Source: Talpa occidentalis (lineage: Eukaryota > Chordata > Mammalia > Eulipotyphla > Talpidae). From it: 64,000 bases of DNA. This document shows, piece after piece, positions 11,515-24,865 of this stretch. The DNA is taken from positions 16,561,433 through 16,625,432 of the forward strand of contig NW_023601543.1 in NCBI RefSeq assembly GCF_014898055.3. The letters run 5' to 3'. The first letter of the stretch is position 1. Each line of letters begins with the position of its first letter. Made by a program: the position numbers and the translations under genes. A model generated the notes under the pieces. The model ran no database searches and was not told the origin of the DNA. It worked only from the letters and a program-made list of their open reading frames with translations.

Positions 11515-12858
11515 TTGCCTATGTTCTTTCTTGTGTGGCCATTTTCATCTGCAAATCAGCAATGATTTGTTGGGTCTTTCTTAATGTCTGGAATCATTCT
11601 GACTGCTCTTTCTGTCTTTCTCTTCTGTTTTTAACAACTAGCATGATTATTTTGGGCATACTCTGAAAATCTAACTATTTTAAGGTCAGATTATTAGTAC
11701 GATTAATTATATTTGCAAACTCCTCTTTCCCATGTCACTTAACATATTCAAGGGAATAATGCCAGAGACTGGAGATCATGGTGGCAAAAATTCTACCTAC
11801 CTCAGTGAGTAATTAATTACAGCACATAGTATTTTCATCTAAAAGGCACAGAGATTTTTATTAAATCATTGAATTAAAGCCCCAGATCCATCATGCTTAT
11901 TGTTGGGAATATACCAATCTCATGACTCTTATGATGATTATTAGGTAAATGTATGAAGATTTAAATTTAAACATGACTCATGTTAGTGATTTTAGTGCTA
12001 CTTACAGAATTATGTACAAGTTAACTGTGTGCAGAAAAGAGTGTCATTCAGTTTGGAAGATTGCAGAAACACTTCATAGAGGAAATGCCATTTAAGTCAG
12101 ATGATAAAAAAAGTATTAGTGTATAAGGCTGCCTATTTTATAGCAACCACTACCATACTTACATGTTAGTGTGTTAAATATCCTGTTTGCTGAGTGATCA
12201 TTGAGTTTTACTAACCCTAGAAGGTATATAGGTAGGTTTTATTACTTCACTGTAAAATATGAAGTCAAGGTTTTGATCAATAGTGTTCAGAGAGGGAGTG
12301 GAGGTACATATTGGAATCACTGGAGGCACTCAAACAACAGTGCAAAACAATGAAAATCTGGAAGTGAGCACAAAAATATTTAAAAATGTGCTTACTCTTT
12401 AAAAAAAAAAAAACTAAAATGGGACTTGAGACTTACTTTTTACTTTGTGGCAAATACTGCTTATTTTCTCCCCAACAACCATCCTACCCTTCTTCAGTAT
12501 CACTATTCCACATTTTTATCTGGACACATGGCTGTCCAGAATAAACACTTCATTTCTCAGCCTCCTTGAGACTAGATTAGGCCATGGGACAGAGTTTTAT
12601 CTATCTTTGTAAAGAAAGAAAAAGAGTTTTGTGTGATGTAGTACTATCTTAGGCTGTCATAATAAAGTACCATGAACAACAGAAGTTTATTGTCTCATTA
12701 GTCCTTGGGGCTAGAAGTTCAATGTCAAAGTGTCATCAGAGTTGGCTCCTTCTGAGGTGTATGACAGAAGTATCTGTTCTAAACTACCCTCCTTGATTTG
12801 TAGCTGGCCATGTACTCCCTGTCTTTGTATTTGCCTCTGTCCAAATGTCCCTCTTTTT
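11515..12858. other. Intergenic, no gene seen
   Basis: AT-rich unique or very old sequence with no recognisable gene or clear repeat. A 12-base A-run lies near 12402. Confidence 0.5.
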
Positions 12859-12861
12859 TAT

Positions 12862-13130
12862 AAAAAAAAAAGATTTATTTATTTATGCATACAGGAGCTG
12901 GGGTACAGGCCAGAGGTGTGGGATGGTGAGAGGATTCACCAGAGAGAGAGTGGGGAACAGAACAGGCAGATCGACCAAAGTACACTGCTGAGGGGAGCAG
13001 CGTGTGAGACAGGAGAGGTCTGCTACACCATGTGGGCTGCTCCCTGGCTGGCCAGGGGTTGAATTGTGCTGCAGAGCCTGCTCACAGCTTTACAGGCTGC
13101 GTCTTAACCCTTTGCGCCACCAGGGAGCCC
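12862..13130 (-). mobile_element. tRNA-derived SINE, tail type B
   Basis: A-run and 'agatttatttatttatgcat' on the left, 'gcgccaccagggagccc' head complement on the right. The flanks share an imperfect CCTCTTTTATAA-like duplication. Confidence 0.9.
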
Positions 13131-15820
13131 TACAAATATCCTCTTTTATAAGTACACAAATAATTTTGGATTTGTGCTCACCCTAATAACCTCATCTTAA
13201 TGAACATATCTGCAATTACCTTAATTCCAAATAAGGTCACATCCTGAGGTACTGGACCTGAAGAATTTAGCATATGAATTTTGGGCACATAATCCAGCCT
13301 ATAAGTAACATGATTTCTCAGAAATGTCTTTAAACAGGGAGGGATGGTAAGTATTTTTCTTCAGCTTTTCTTCTTTTTATCAGATAGAATGCAAATATTA
13401 TGTTTATAACTCTAGAGAATTTGAAAGTAGAAGTCAAGATGGCAGCCCAACTATATATCAAGGGCCTAGGTCCTTGAGAATGTAAAGGCAGCCTAACTAG
13501 CCATGAACTACTAACCTCCAGATTTGTAAGATAAAGAGATAAATTTTATAAGATAAATAGAGACATTTTTATCTTGTTTTAGTGACTGTTATTTGGAATT
13601 TTCTTTTAGATGCAAACCAGTCAATCCTACCATATATTTTGAACCCCTTATGTTTTGAATTATTTCTTTCCACATGCATTGTTTTTAATTAAAAGTATCT
13701 TTATTTTCCTTTATGTAGTTAGTTCTCCTATGTTCAAAACTCTTCTATATTAAAAACAAGTTAAAAAAAACTCAATTGACATTCATTATTTTGATGAAAC
13801 ATGACATAGTTTCATATTCACAATTATTTTTATGCAAATGATTTTTAAAAATCACGTCAGGCAAAATTTTATTTTGCCTTCTGTCTGTTACTGATATATG
13901 TAAATCTCTCTCCCTTTCTCTTTTACATATATTTATCCATGTCACTGACCCTTTATTGGAGAAACATTTATCTATAGTTTGTGACTCCTTGTGCAGTGGA
14001 AAAGGAGCTCTTTCTCAGCTACCTCTTCACTATTCCTTTATTTTCAGCGAATATGTAAAGTAGAGAATAGTACCTAATACGATTAATATACTGACTTGTA
14101 ACAGATAAACAGTAGCCTTTTGGAATGTGGGTAGCTTCACATATGGGTTGTGGGGTACTTTTGCTGTTGCAAACTTTTAGCTCCTTATATACCATTTTAA
14201 TTCTATATGCCAGTGGTCTTATCATCTTTTGGGTCATGAACCTATTTAAGAATATGGTGAAAGCTATGGATTCTCTTCTCCAAAAATGCACATACCTGCA
14301 AAAATTTGCATACAATTTCATGAGGTTTGCCAACTCTAAAAATTCATCCATAGATACCAGTTAACTAACTTTGTTCTATAAAATCCTGAAACATAATTCC
14401 AGAAAATATATTTCTTTGTTTCATTGCTAACCTAACCTCAAAAAGTACCTTTTGGAATGCAGTTGGATTGTGCCAAATATAGGAACAAATTTTAAATTAG
14501 TGCAGCTTTTTTCTTGGAAACAATGGCATCCTTTTTCTGACCCACTCCCTCCCTCCAGTGTTTGTTTCATTCTATCTCCTCAACATACTGTCATTTTCCT
14601 GCAAATATCTACACTCTTTAGTTCTTATCAAAATACCTTTTCTAGAAAGGCATTCAAACTAAAAGTGTAGATGTATAACAAGAACAAAAGCGATATCTAC
14701 CAGGGATATTTCCTATTGAGAGAAAAGAAGAAATATGTATCCAAATAAATTCTTCTCTACTAGATACAGGCATCTGAGAACAGGTGGGTGAGATACATCA
14801 TTGGAGTGGAAACACTTTGGGAAACCTATCAATCTTACCATAAATCAGCTGAACATTCTCCATTATGCAAGCCAGGCTATGTGGATTTACTTCATATGTA
14901 GTAGTGTAATTTTTTTTCAATTATTTTCAGCAAATATTCCTCTAACTTATTTAAATGTTTATAATAATTAAAGCCATGCCCTAATGGTATACTAGTATAT
15001 TTTCTTTGTAGAAATTCTAAGTTCAGTATTTTTTTTTTATTTCAATATTTCCATTCAAGTGGTTGGTACTTCAGAGTCATTGAATCTAAGATTGTGTGTT
15101 TACCTATTAAGGAAGAATTTTATTATAGAATTTTTTAGCATAAATTTATGGCCATCTCTCCAGGAGTCAAAACATTAGAGCACTAGTCCTATTAGCTTAA
15201 AGTGAAAGCACAATGATGACATTTTGGTCCAGTGTGAAAATGTAAAATATTCAATATGTTATAGTACTTCAGGAATGTTAATTTACCGATGAAAATCATT
15301 CCACTTAGAGAATATTCCACTTAGATTATTTTTAAGATTGTCCCATTGTCATTATGCAGGGAAAGGCAAAGCAAATAAGTAGAATGGAAATTCTTAAACA
15401 TTTGTCTTTAAAATTCAGCATACTAACCTCATTTACAAATGGAGGTCTAGCCAATGAAAAAAGGTCTTCTTTCATGTCTTTAAAAAATATCTGCTTGTCT
15501 TGTTGATAAGATAGGCTAGGTGTTACAAAAGGTAAAAGCAGAACCCAAATGTATGTGTTAGGTTTCTTTTACTGCTGTATGACTGAAGGGAAAATGCACA
15601 CTACCTCTTCCATTTCTTCTTAGGCTGGTGAATTCATGAAATTAACATCATACACATTAGGTGGAGAAAAGAACAAATTTAATTATATATGTACATAGAA
15701 TCTATGTGAATGTTGATTCTAATGTAAATGGGGCAAAAATGAAGGTATTTATATCCTGAGCTAAGGAATGGGGTAGGGTCCTTCTGCTGCAAAGAGAGAG
15801 TTGAGGGACTCACATGACGA
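13131..15820. other. Intergenic with an old repeat near 14.2 kb
   Basis: No gene seen. About 14205-14335 ('tttgggtcatgaacc', 'gaaagctatgga', 'aaaatgcacatac') matches a widespread ancient mammalian interspersed repeat that I cannot name with certainty. The overlapping short frames on both strands are fortuitous. Confidence 0.5.
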
Positions 15821-15821
15821 G

Positions 15822-16612
15822 GAGAGACCAGATGTTTCCCACTTCTCTGAAGAGGAAATGCAAATGGCCAACAGGCATACGAAAAAATGTTCACTTGTAA
15901 TCAGGGAAATGCAAATCAAAACTACCATGAGATACCATCTTACACCAGTGAGAATGGCATATATTAAAAAAACTAGCAACAACAAATGTTGGCGAGGGTG
16001 TGGAGAAAAAGGAACTCCTCTGCACTGTTGGTGGGAGTGCAAACTGGTCCAACCACTATGGAGAGCTGTGTGGAGATTTCTTGACCTACTAAACATAGAG
16101 CTTCCATATGATCCAGCAATTCCACTCCTAGGTATTTACCCAAAGGACACAGAAACATCAATTCCAAAGAACACCTGCACCCCTGTGTTTATAGCAGCGC
16201 TATTTACAATAGCTAAGCTTTGGAAACAGCCCAAATGCCCAAAAATAGATGACTGGATCAAGAAGATGTGGTACATATATACCATGGAATATTACTCAGC
16301 ATTCAAAAAAGATAAACACATGCAATTTGCAGCAACATGGATGGCGCTGGAATGGATCATGCTCAGCGAAATAAGGCAGAAAGAAAAAGAAAAATACCAG
16401 ATGGTCTCACTCATAGCAGGAATCTAGAAAACTTAAATAAGGGACCAGGAAAATGAATAACTATAAGAAAGTGAAAATCAAAATCAAGAAAAAACTATGA
16501 ACCAGAGACACTTTTTGGGGGGTGGGGGGCGGGAGGGGAGGGATTGGGGTCAGAATGGGGGGGTTGCAATTGTATGGGGAATATAAAAATAAAATTTATT
16601 ATTTAAAAAAAA
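15822..16612 (+). mobile_element. Young L1, 5'-truncated, ORF2 C-terminus intact
   Basis: The frame is open to about 16425 and covers the ORF2 C-terminal region: [18 protein letters not shown], then [19 protein letters not shown], including the Cys-rich motif (C..C.......HCWWEC type). It ends [36 protein letters not shown] and a stop. The 3' UTR has a G-run block at about 16514-16540 and ends TAAAATTTATT plus an A-run. It is the least decayed L1 piece in the window, truncated before the reverse transcriptase domain and therefore inactive. No clear target duplication was found. Confidence 0.92.
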
Positions 16613-17114
16613 ATCCCAACTTAGTGTAGTACCCCCAACCTTTATTCTAGATAGTGAAGAGAGTGGCAAGCATTTCTCCTGAATCTGCAGGGCCTCAACT
16701 AGCCTGAAATAATCCACATGCCAAGGTGACATGTCTTGGAAAGCCTGTTCTGGACATCTTGGGGAGGCCTCTCTGACCATCTTGGGGAAGTCTGTTCTTT
16801 ACTGAATAACAAATTAACATAAACTTGGTGACTTAACTAGTTTTCATTTATTATCTCACAGTTTCTGTGGATAAGACGTACTGGCATGATGTAACTGGTT
16901 TCATCATGGGCTTCCCAGGTTGAAATCAATGTTCTGCTGGGTTTGTCATCTCAGCAGAAACTTGAGATCCTCTTTCAGGCTCATTCAAATTGCTTGGCCG
17001 AATTTATTCCTTGCTTTTGTGGACTGAGGTCCCAGTTTTTTTCTAGCCACCAGTTAGTCACTGAGCTCCTAAAGGTTGCCTTCCAGTCTTAGCATGTGGC
17101 TCTCTCATAACTTA

Positions 17115-17560
17115 GTACTTTAAAAAAAATATGTATTACTTTAAAAATATATTTTTAATGTACCATTGTTTTATAGTAATATGTTCACAGTATAGGATTT
17201 CTCCCCTCAGGTGTAGTCACTGAAGCTGTCCCACCACTGAAGCACCATTAGTCCTCCACCATATTTCTTTGGACTCTTCCCCCATAAGTACTGCCTTATC
17301 CTTCCTCGCCCAGCCCTTTTCCTCTCCCCTCCTGGATGCCTCAGATCTATAGTCAGCTTTCAAGATTTAGTTTCAATATTTTCCTTTGTCTGACCCTTTG
17401 ATTTCTCTATGTTCCACATATGTGACACCATACAGTATTTATCTTTCTCCCTCTGGCTTATTTTGCTTAACATAATCCCTTCCAGCTCCTATACATCATA
17501 GTACTTGATTCTTCAATGTCAGCAGGAGAATTTCACTCCAGTCTGTGACATGGGAGCCTG
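17115..17560 (-). mobile_element. L1 3' end fragment
   Basis: The minus-strand reading gives L1 3' UTR and the last ORF2 codons. On the plus strand the signs are 'ctgaccctttgatttctctatg', 'ggcttattttgcttaacataat' and a C/T-rich block at 17270-17340. It is a diverged copy. Confidence 0.8.
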
Positions 17561-18177
17561 CGTTATGTAACAAACATTTCTATCTCATCACCCTTGCCAT
17601 GTAAGGTAAATAATTAAGGGAGTGACTATACCATTATAGTCATAGAGCCCCTCAAACTCTAGGGATAGGATAAGACAAGACATGTACGCTAAGAAGCAGG
17701 ATTATTGAGAGGCAGTGTAGAATTTTGCTAAACACAGCTCATCATGACAAATGTTGATCTCTTGCTTAATCAGAGTCTGTTACAGGTATGTGTAACTCTC
17801 CAGGGCAGCCATCCTTCATACTTAGCAATCCTGACTACTTCAGTCTTTTGGCACTGCTGTATCTGCATGACACTTCTTCCTCAGCTGTCTTGGCAGGGGA
17901 GGAAGCACTGGAGAGATAGGAACTAGCAATTAAATATTTCCAGCCTGAAGTAATGTACACCCACTTAGATTTTATTAGCCAGTGAGAGTCAAATGACTAT
18001 GCCTTATTCCAAAGAAAAGGGAAATGGAATCTTCCCACAAACCTGAAAGTAGATAATCAGATATTGGTGAACAGTAGAAATGTGAAATATGTACCACAGC
18101 ATAGTGATAGCAATCTCAGGCTCCTTCCTCAAAGGTGGGCCTTATATTGATATGGGATGAATTCTTTTCATTTTTAA
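17561..18177. other. Intergenic, no gene seen
   Basis: Mixed-composition sequence with no recognisable repeat or gene. The sixty-codon frame at 17744-17926 has no recognisable features. Confidence 0.5.
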
Positions 18178-18268
18178 AGAGCTTCATTAGGAAATAATTT
18201 ATACATCATAAAGTTTACCCATTTAAAGTATACATTCAATAATTATTAGCATATTTACTAGCTGAGTT
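18178..18268 (-). mobile_element. Old L1 3' end scrap
   Basis: 'aaataatttatacatcataaagtttaccc' followed by 'ttaaagtatacattcaataatt' is the familiar complement of an old L1 3' end. The next SINE was inserted at its edge. Confidence 0.5.
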
Positions 18269-18270
18269 CC

Positions 18271-18534
18271 TTTTTTTTTGTTAAAGATTTATTTATTTAT
18301 ACAAGCACTGGGTACAGTCAGAAGCGCGGGAGGGTGAGAGACTTCACCAGAGACAGAGCGGGGAACAGAACAGGCAGACTGAAACACACTGCTGAGGGGA
18401 GCAGCGGGCACGGCAGGAGAGGTCTGCGCGCCATCTCGGACTCTCGCTGGCGGCCTGGGATTGAACCGGCGCTGCAGAGGCTGTGGGCAGCTTTGCAGCC
18501 CAGCGCTCAACCACCGCGCCACCAGGGGAGGCCC
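18271..18534 (-). mobile_element. tRNA-derived SINE, tail type A
   Basis: Minus-strand copy, CpG-rich and little diverged: 'aagcactgggtacagtcag' tail complement on the left, head complement 'ccaccaggggaggccc' on the right. The target CTGAGTTC is repeated on both sides (about 18262 and 18534). Confidence 0.95.
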
Positions 18535-18774
18535 TGAGTTCTTAACCATGTAATTTTAATAAACATTTCTTAAGTATCTACTGAGTATGTAGCAATATTA
18601 AATCCCATGTAGGGAAAAAGAAAATAAATGATTTTTTTTTTTTTACCCTGAGATGACAATCTAATTGTTAAACAGGAAGTGAGTATGTAAGAAGCCACTA
18701 GAGAACAATCTCAAGTATTTAAATATATTAAGAAATACCAAATACATGATTCCAAAATGGGAAGGAAAGTTACA

Positions 18775-18980
18775 TTTGTTGGACATCTACTACTCAACAT
18801 CCACCATACTAAATGTCTTCTGTATACTATCTCATGTAAGCTTTGTAACAATCTAATCTATTCCAGTTTTATATTTGTGGAGCTAACACTCAGAGTAATT
18901 AACTGTCTTTCTCAGTTTCACACAGCTAGAAGTTAGAGTCAGAATTAAAATTCACTTCATTCTTAATTTAAACCCAGATT
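18775..18980 (-). mobile_element. MIR SINE
   Basis: Complement of MIR: 'tcatgtaagctttgtaacaa', 'tctcagtttcacacagctag' and the region between follow the MIR core in reverse. It is an ancient copy with no function shown here. Confidence 0.7.
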
Positions 18981-19033
18981 TGTTATACTAGCTGATAACT
19001 AGTATACCAACCGATTAAAAACACTAGCATTTT

Positions 19034-19678
19034 TTAAATTTTATTTTTATATTTCTCATACAATTGCAACCCCCTTATTGTGACCCCATTTCCTCCTTTC
19101 CCCGTTCCCCCCCCTCCACATAGTGTGTCTCTGGTTCATAGTTGTTTGTTGATTTTGATATTTTCTTTCTTATAGTTATTCTTTTTCCTGGTCCCTTATT
19201 TAGGTTTTCTAGATTCCTGCTATGAGTGAGACCATCCGGTATTTTTCTTTTTCTTTCTGGCTTATTTTGCTGCGCATGATCCCTTCCAGCTCTATCCATG
19301 TTGCTGCAAATTACATGTGTTTATCTTTTTTGAATGCTGATTAATATTCCATGGTGTATATGTACCACATCTTCTTGATCCAGTCATCTATTTTGGGGCA
19401 TTTGGGTTGTTTCCATAGCTTAGCTATTGTAAATAGTGCCGCTATAAACATAGGGGTGCAAGTGCTCTTTGGAATTAACGTTTCTGTGTCCTTTGGGTAA
19501 ATACCTAGGAGTGGAATTGCTAGATCATATGGAAGCTCCATCTTTAGTAGGTTGAGGGATCTCCACACAGCTTTCCATAGTGGTTGGACCAGTTTGCACT
19601 CCCACCAGCAGTTCAGGAGAGTTCCTTTCTCTCCACATCCTCGCCAACATTTGTTGTTGCTAGTAAAAAAAAAAAAAA
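19034..19678 (-). mobile_element. L1 3' end with target duplication
   Basis: Minus-strand L1 from its 3' terminus (19034, 'aattttatttttatatttct') back into ORF2. The frame at 19341-19568 reads [34 protein letters not shown] and WYIYTMEY, nearly identical to the copy at 15.8 kb. Flanks share ACTAGCATTTT (about 19023-19033 and 19680-19690). A run of about 16 A lies between the truncated 5' end and the right duplication. Confidence 0.9.
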
Positions 19679-19690
19679 AACTAGCATTTT

Positions 19691-21358
19691 ATACCAACAG
19701 ATACAAACAGTGGAGTGAGGCTTATCTCTGAATTATACCATTTGAGGGTAGATATTTTATGTTGATGTCTGGGATTTTACAGTGGCATTCATTTCCCAGC
19801 CAGTTCTTTTCTTTAGAGAAAAGTGGATCATAGGAAATTGTGATTGTTCATATTCTGACAAATAGTTTTGGATTTTTGTTTGTTTAAGTAACTCAGATCA
19901 CACTCTGATAAAAGAGCCAAATCCTTCTGCAATATGTTGGGATTGATTAGATGGCTCAAGTAAGCACTGACAGCCTGGTGACTGCTTCTGTATATTGACT
20001 ATGATAGACAGTCTATGATAGACAGCAGGGAAAGACAACCTGTGGTTGACATAACTACTAGATGTGGAAGATGAAGAATATTTCTAGAGGAAGTTTGAAC
20101 TGTGACTTGATAATACTAAGGTAGTAGCCAGGAATGGAATTCTTAACAATTTGGGGATTAAGAAGGGTCGGAGAATGAAGCAGCATACTATCTAGGTTGT
20201 ATTAGTGAAATTCGGTATAAAATGGCAAATAGATTTTATTGCCCTAGAATAAAGTCTCTGGCAATATGGAGAATTCCAAGGAAGTGCTTAGAAGTGCTTA
20301 TTACATTTTTTTACAATCCAGCAAAAAAGATGGGAATAGACTTACTAATATGCAGTGGTATGGTGGACTTCATTATGGACTGTGTAGGAAAGTACCCTGT
20401 ATGTATCATATACCTTCAAGTTTCATGATCATCCTGAGAATACTTTCAGGATTGTTCCTACTAATTCAAGAAGACTTAACCTATTTAGATAGCAGAAAAA
20501 AAAAGATGAGGAGAAAATTAAGCTCACAGATATTTTGGGGGCAAATAATATTGGCTGATAGCATGTCTTATACTGAATTTAGTCTTACTGACTGAGAGAG
20601 ACAACCATGGTAAGACTCATATTGGGTTGTTGTGATGGAAATAAAAGTAAGGAATTATGATCCTCACATCCAGAGAACACCTCTGTAAGACTCTCTCTTT
20701 TCCTTGTCTTTGTCTTACCCACCATCAAGGTAGGTATTTAATAGTAAACTGTGACTGGAAGTTTACTCTGTAGTATTAATTTCATTTTGTTACTTGATTA
20801 TGGGATGCTGTGCAGATTTTGAATATATGAGTTGTTCTCTAATGTGTTCAATGGGTTCATTTGCCTGACAGCCTTTCAAGTAGCAAGCCCTTGTTGACAT
20901 TATTTTGCTTTGTTTTGTAACATGAGATGTTGTGGTTAAGTATCTTGGAAATTACCTAGTAATCCATTATCAGGTGAATTTGATTTACTAGCTGATTGAT
21001 TCTGGGAGGTTTATTTAACCCTTCACTCACTGCAGTGAGTGAAACAGAAGGTAAAAATAAAGACTTAGACATAAAAATTCCATCCCTCACTTTTCTGAAC
21101 TGAATGATCCTTTAAGTCAGAACTAATTTAATTGTCCCAGTTTCTGTGCCATATCTGTATATCCATATTTATATATAAAGCTGTTTGTATCCTAATGTAG
21201 GTTATTCTACTTAAGAAATATTTAATTTCAGTTAGAACTATTTAATTGATTTAAGGTCATTCAATTGCCTTGAAAAGATATATGCTCTCTGTATACTTTT
21301 TGATTTTTTAAAAATTTGAAAACACTGAAATTTCCATGCTTTGCTTTACTGTTCTTTT
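19691..21358. other. Intergenic, no gene seen
   Basis: Unique AT-rich sequence. A small tandem repeat of TATGATAGACAG lies near 19998-20027. The frames at 20222-20428 and 20266-20595 resemble nothing recognisable. Confidence 0.5.
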
Positions 21359-21458
21359 NNNNNNNNNNNNNNNNNNNNNNNNNNNNNNNNNNNNNNNNNN
21401 NNNNNNNNNNNNNNNNNNNNNNNNNNNNNNNNNNNNNNNNNNNNNNNNNNNNNNNNNN
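21359..21458. other. Assembly gap (100 N)
   Basis: One hundred N bases, a conventional placeholder for a gap of unknown size. The sequence right of it begins inside an L1, so an unresolved repeat is the likely cause. Confidence 0.98.
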
Positions 21459-22075
21459 CAGCACCATTTATTGAACAAACTTTCTTAGCCTTCCTATACA
21501 CAAACATAAATCTGAAGAAGAAGAAATCAAAAAAACCATCCCTTTTTTTATTGAAACAAAAAAATCAATATTTGGGAATAAATCTAACAAAAGAGGTAAA
21601 GGACCTATACAAAGAAAACTATAAAACACTGTTAAAAGAAATAGAAGTAGACACAACGAAATGGAAAGACATCCCCTCCTCATGGATTGGAAGAATAACA
21701 TTATTAAATGGCCATCCTTCCAAAAGCAATATACAGATTCAATGCTATTCCAATCAAAATTTCAATGTCATTCTTCAAAGAAATAGAACAATTATTGATG
21801 AAATTCATATGGAATCACAGAAAACCCCGAATAGCCAAAGCTCTCCTGAAAAAAAAAGAAGGGAATGGAGGCATCACACTCCCAGACTTCAAACTCTACT
21901 ACAAAGCCATAATCATCAAAACTGCATGGTATTGGAACAAGAACAGACATACAGACCAATGGAATTGAATAGAAAATCCAGAAATAAACCCACAGATTTA
22001 TGGTCAACTAATCTTTGACAAAGGAGCAAAGACTATGCATTGGAGCAATGAATTCTATTTTTTTAAGACATTGTA
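21459..22075 (+). mobile_element. L1 ORF2 fragment after the gap
   Basis: Two overlapping frames carry the post-reverse-transcriptase part of L1 ORF2. First comes YLGINLTKEVKDLYKENYKT and DIPSSWIGRITLL (21341-22018 frame). The reading then moves to [36 protein letters not shown] and [14 protein letters not shown] (21708-21968). A frameshift near 21700 and a stop near 21967 show decay. The start of the element is hidden by the gap. Confidence 0.9.
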
Positions 22076-22179
22076 GTCTGAATTTCATTTCTTTTGATTA
22101 CACTTGGGTGATGTATCTGTGTTTAATATCTAGTTTTAACTTTTATACTTAAACATGAATAGAAATAATTCATTGGTAA

Positions 22180-24067
22180 AAAGAGAGAGATTGTAAAAAA
22201 CAATAGAGCCTCTAAGATCTGTGGGACAACAATTGTATCAAAATGTGAGTGCCAGAAAGATAGAAGAGACAGATTTATTAAGAAAAATACAGCTTTATGA
22301 GCATAAATTATATCAATTGAATGAAATAGACAAATTCCTAGAGAGATACTAATTGCCAATACTGATTCAAAAAGAAATAGAAAATATGAACAGATTAATA
22401 AGTAAAGAAATTGAATTGGTGATTAAAATATTCCCTGAAAGAAATGCCCATGCCAAGAAGACTTCACTGGTGGACTCTATAAATAAAGGAGAAATAATAC
22501 CAATTTTTCATAAACTGAGAAAATGGAAGAAAACATTCCATTATTCATTCTGCAGACACAAAAATCTTTAAAATCTTAGCAAACTGGTGAGTAGCATATA
22601 AAAAAAAAGGTTTATGCATCATGACCAGGTACAATTTATCCCAGGAAAGGCAAAATTGATTTGACATCTCAAAATCAATTAATGTATTACACTGTATTAA
22701 TAGAATAAAGGGCAAGAAATACATTACCATCTCAATAGAGAAAAGTCATTTAACAAAGTCCAATGCCTTTTCATCATAAAAACATTCAAACAACTAGCAG
22801 TAGGAAAATGCTTCCTCAACTTGTTAAGAAGTCTCTATGAAAAGCCCATATTTAGCATTACACATCAAGGTGAAAGACTGCAGTTGGAATGATACAAGGA
22901 TATATATGCTTTTGCCAGTAATCCTACATTGTACTGGCAATACTACAAATAAAATAATGCAAGAAAATAAATTAAAGGCATCCAGATTAGAAAACAAGTA
23001 GTAAAATTATCTTTATTCATAGATGTTATGCTCCTGCATATAGAAAACCCCCAAATATTAGTAGTCAGATTCAGCAATATCACAGTATAAATCAATATAC
23101 AAAATCAATTGTATTTGTATATAGTAGCTACAGTCATAAAATCAAGTCAAAACAATTCCATTTACAATAACCACAAAAGAATGAAATACTTAGGAATAAA
23201 TTTGACGTGACATTTCAGGTTTATGGGTTGCGAGATTCAGTACACAATACAGCACTGTCAAAATTACAGACATGCAACAGAATTGAAAGTCCAGAAACAA
23301 ATCCTTACTTTTATGATCAGTGGATATTAGACAAAGGTGCTGAGGCAATAAAATGGAGAGAGGAAAAGTTTTTCAGTGAATAATGCTGGAATATACAAAA
23401 GCATGAATTTAGATCCTTTCCTTATACTATACACTAAAAGTAACTCAACATGGATAATAGATCTAAATATAAATGCTGAAATTAAGTATCAGACTTAAAT
23501 ACTCACTAATCTTGGTTTCACCAAAAGTTTTGTTTGATACAACACCAAATCATGGTCTGTAACATTTTTTAAAAATCATGTTATACTTCATAAATTAGGC
23601 TTAACGAAAGTCTAAAAAAATCATAAATTAGACTTCAAAATCAAAAATTTTTCTTCTTCAAAAGAAACAAGAAAGTGAAAAGATCAGTAAAAACTAGTTA
23701 AAAAAACTTGCATTGGTAAGAAGAGACAATGAAATTATATAGTTTATGTAAAGAAATCTTACCACTCAATATAAACCAATAAAAAATGGACTAATGATTT
23801 GAATAGATATTTTAGTAAGACGACAAATTAATGGCTAATAATCACATAAAATGATGCTTGATATCACTAGTTATTAGAAAACAGCAAAGTAAAACCAAAA
23901 TGAGATACCACTTTAGACCCAATAAAATAGCTATAATAAAAAAGGAATATAAAACTATGAGTTATAGAGATATGGAGAAACTGAATTCCTCATATATTAT
24001 TAGTGGGAAGGTAAAATGGTAAATCCATTTTTGAAAACAAGTTGGTAGTTCCTTAAAAAGTGACACA
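22180..24067 (+). mobile_element. Old L1 ORF2 body (first part)
   Basis: Highly decayed plus-strand L1: around 22265-22800 the order 'attgaatgaaatagacaaattcctag', 'accaattttcataaactgag' and 'gaatagaataaagggcaagaa' corresponds to the ORF2 reverse transcriptase region. About 22990-23220 and 23780-23940 continue with the 3' half. All frames are broken. A younger L1 interrupts it at 24068. Confidence 0.75.
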
Positions 24068-24382
24068 TTCAAAAAAGATAAACACATGCAATTTGCAGCA
24101 ACATGGATGGCGCTGGAAGGGATCATGCTCAGCGAAATAAGCCAGAAAGAAAAAAAAAATACCGGATGGTCTTACTCATAGCAGGAATCTAGAAAACTTA
24201 AATAAGGGACCAGGAAAATGAATAACTATAAGAAAGTGAAAATCAAAATCAACAAACAACTATGAACCAGAGACACTCTATGGGGGGTGGGGGTGGGGAG
24301 GGGAGGGATTGGGGTCAAAATATGGGGGTTGCAATTGTATGGGAAATATAAAAATAAAATTTATTTAAAAAAAAAGAAAAAG
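24068..24382 (+). mobile_element. Young L1 3' end nested in old L1
   Basis: The sequence from 'ttcaaaaaagataaacacat' to the G-rich 3' UTR and 'aaaataaaatttatt' closely matches the copy at 16.3-16.6 kb. Perfect 13-bp duplications AAAAAGTGACACA at 24055-24067 and 24383-24395 delimit it. Confidence 0.93.
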
Positions 24383-24395
24383 AAAAAGTGACACA

Positions 24396-24845
24396 TAAAC
24401 GTACAACCTAGTAACTCTGTACTTAGGTATCCATGCAAGGTAAACAGATAAAGAAATAATAGACAATATTCTTTATTCCATAGATATATATAGATATATG
24501 CAAATATTGGACTAAGGTGCAGTGGTAACAAAATGCGTATAGTAAAGGTATTATATAAATGTATACAGAATTATGTACAAAAATTTTCATAGCATCATTA
24601 TTCATAATGACCTTGAAATGGACACAATTATGTTCTTCAACTGGTGGTGTAACCATATAATGAATATTAATCTTTAATGAAAGGGAGAGAAATACTGATA
24701 GATGCTATAACATAGACAGACCTTAGAAGCAGCTTGTAAAAGTAAAATACAAAAGACCACATACAATGTTTCTAATTATATAAAATGTCAAGGCAGGGAA
24801 ATTTACAAAGAAAGCAGATCAGTGGCTGTCAGGGTGGAGATAAGT
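24396..24845 (+). mobile_element. Old L1 (continuation, 3' part)
   Basis: Continues the decayed L1 that precedes 24068: 'cctagtaactctgtacttagg', 'ttattcataatgacc' and 'tggctgtcagggtgg' are remnants of the ORF2 end and 3' region. Confidence 0.65.
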
Positions 24846-24865
24846 ACAGTATTTTTTGTGTGTGT

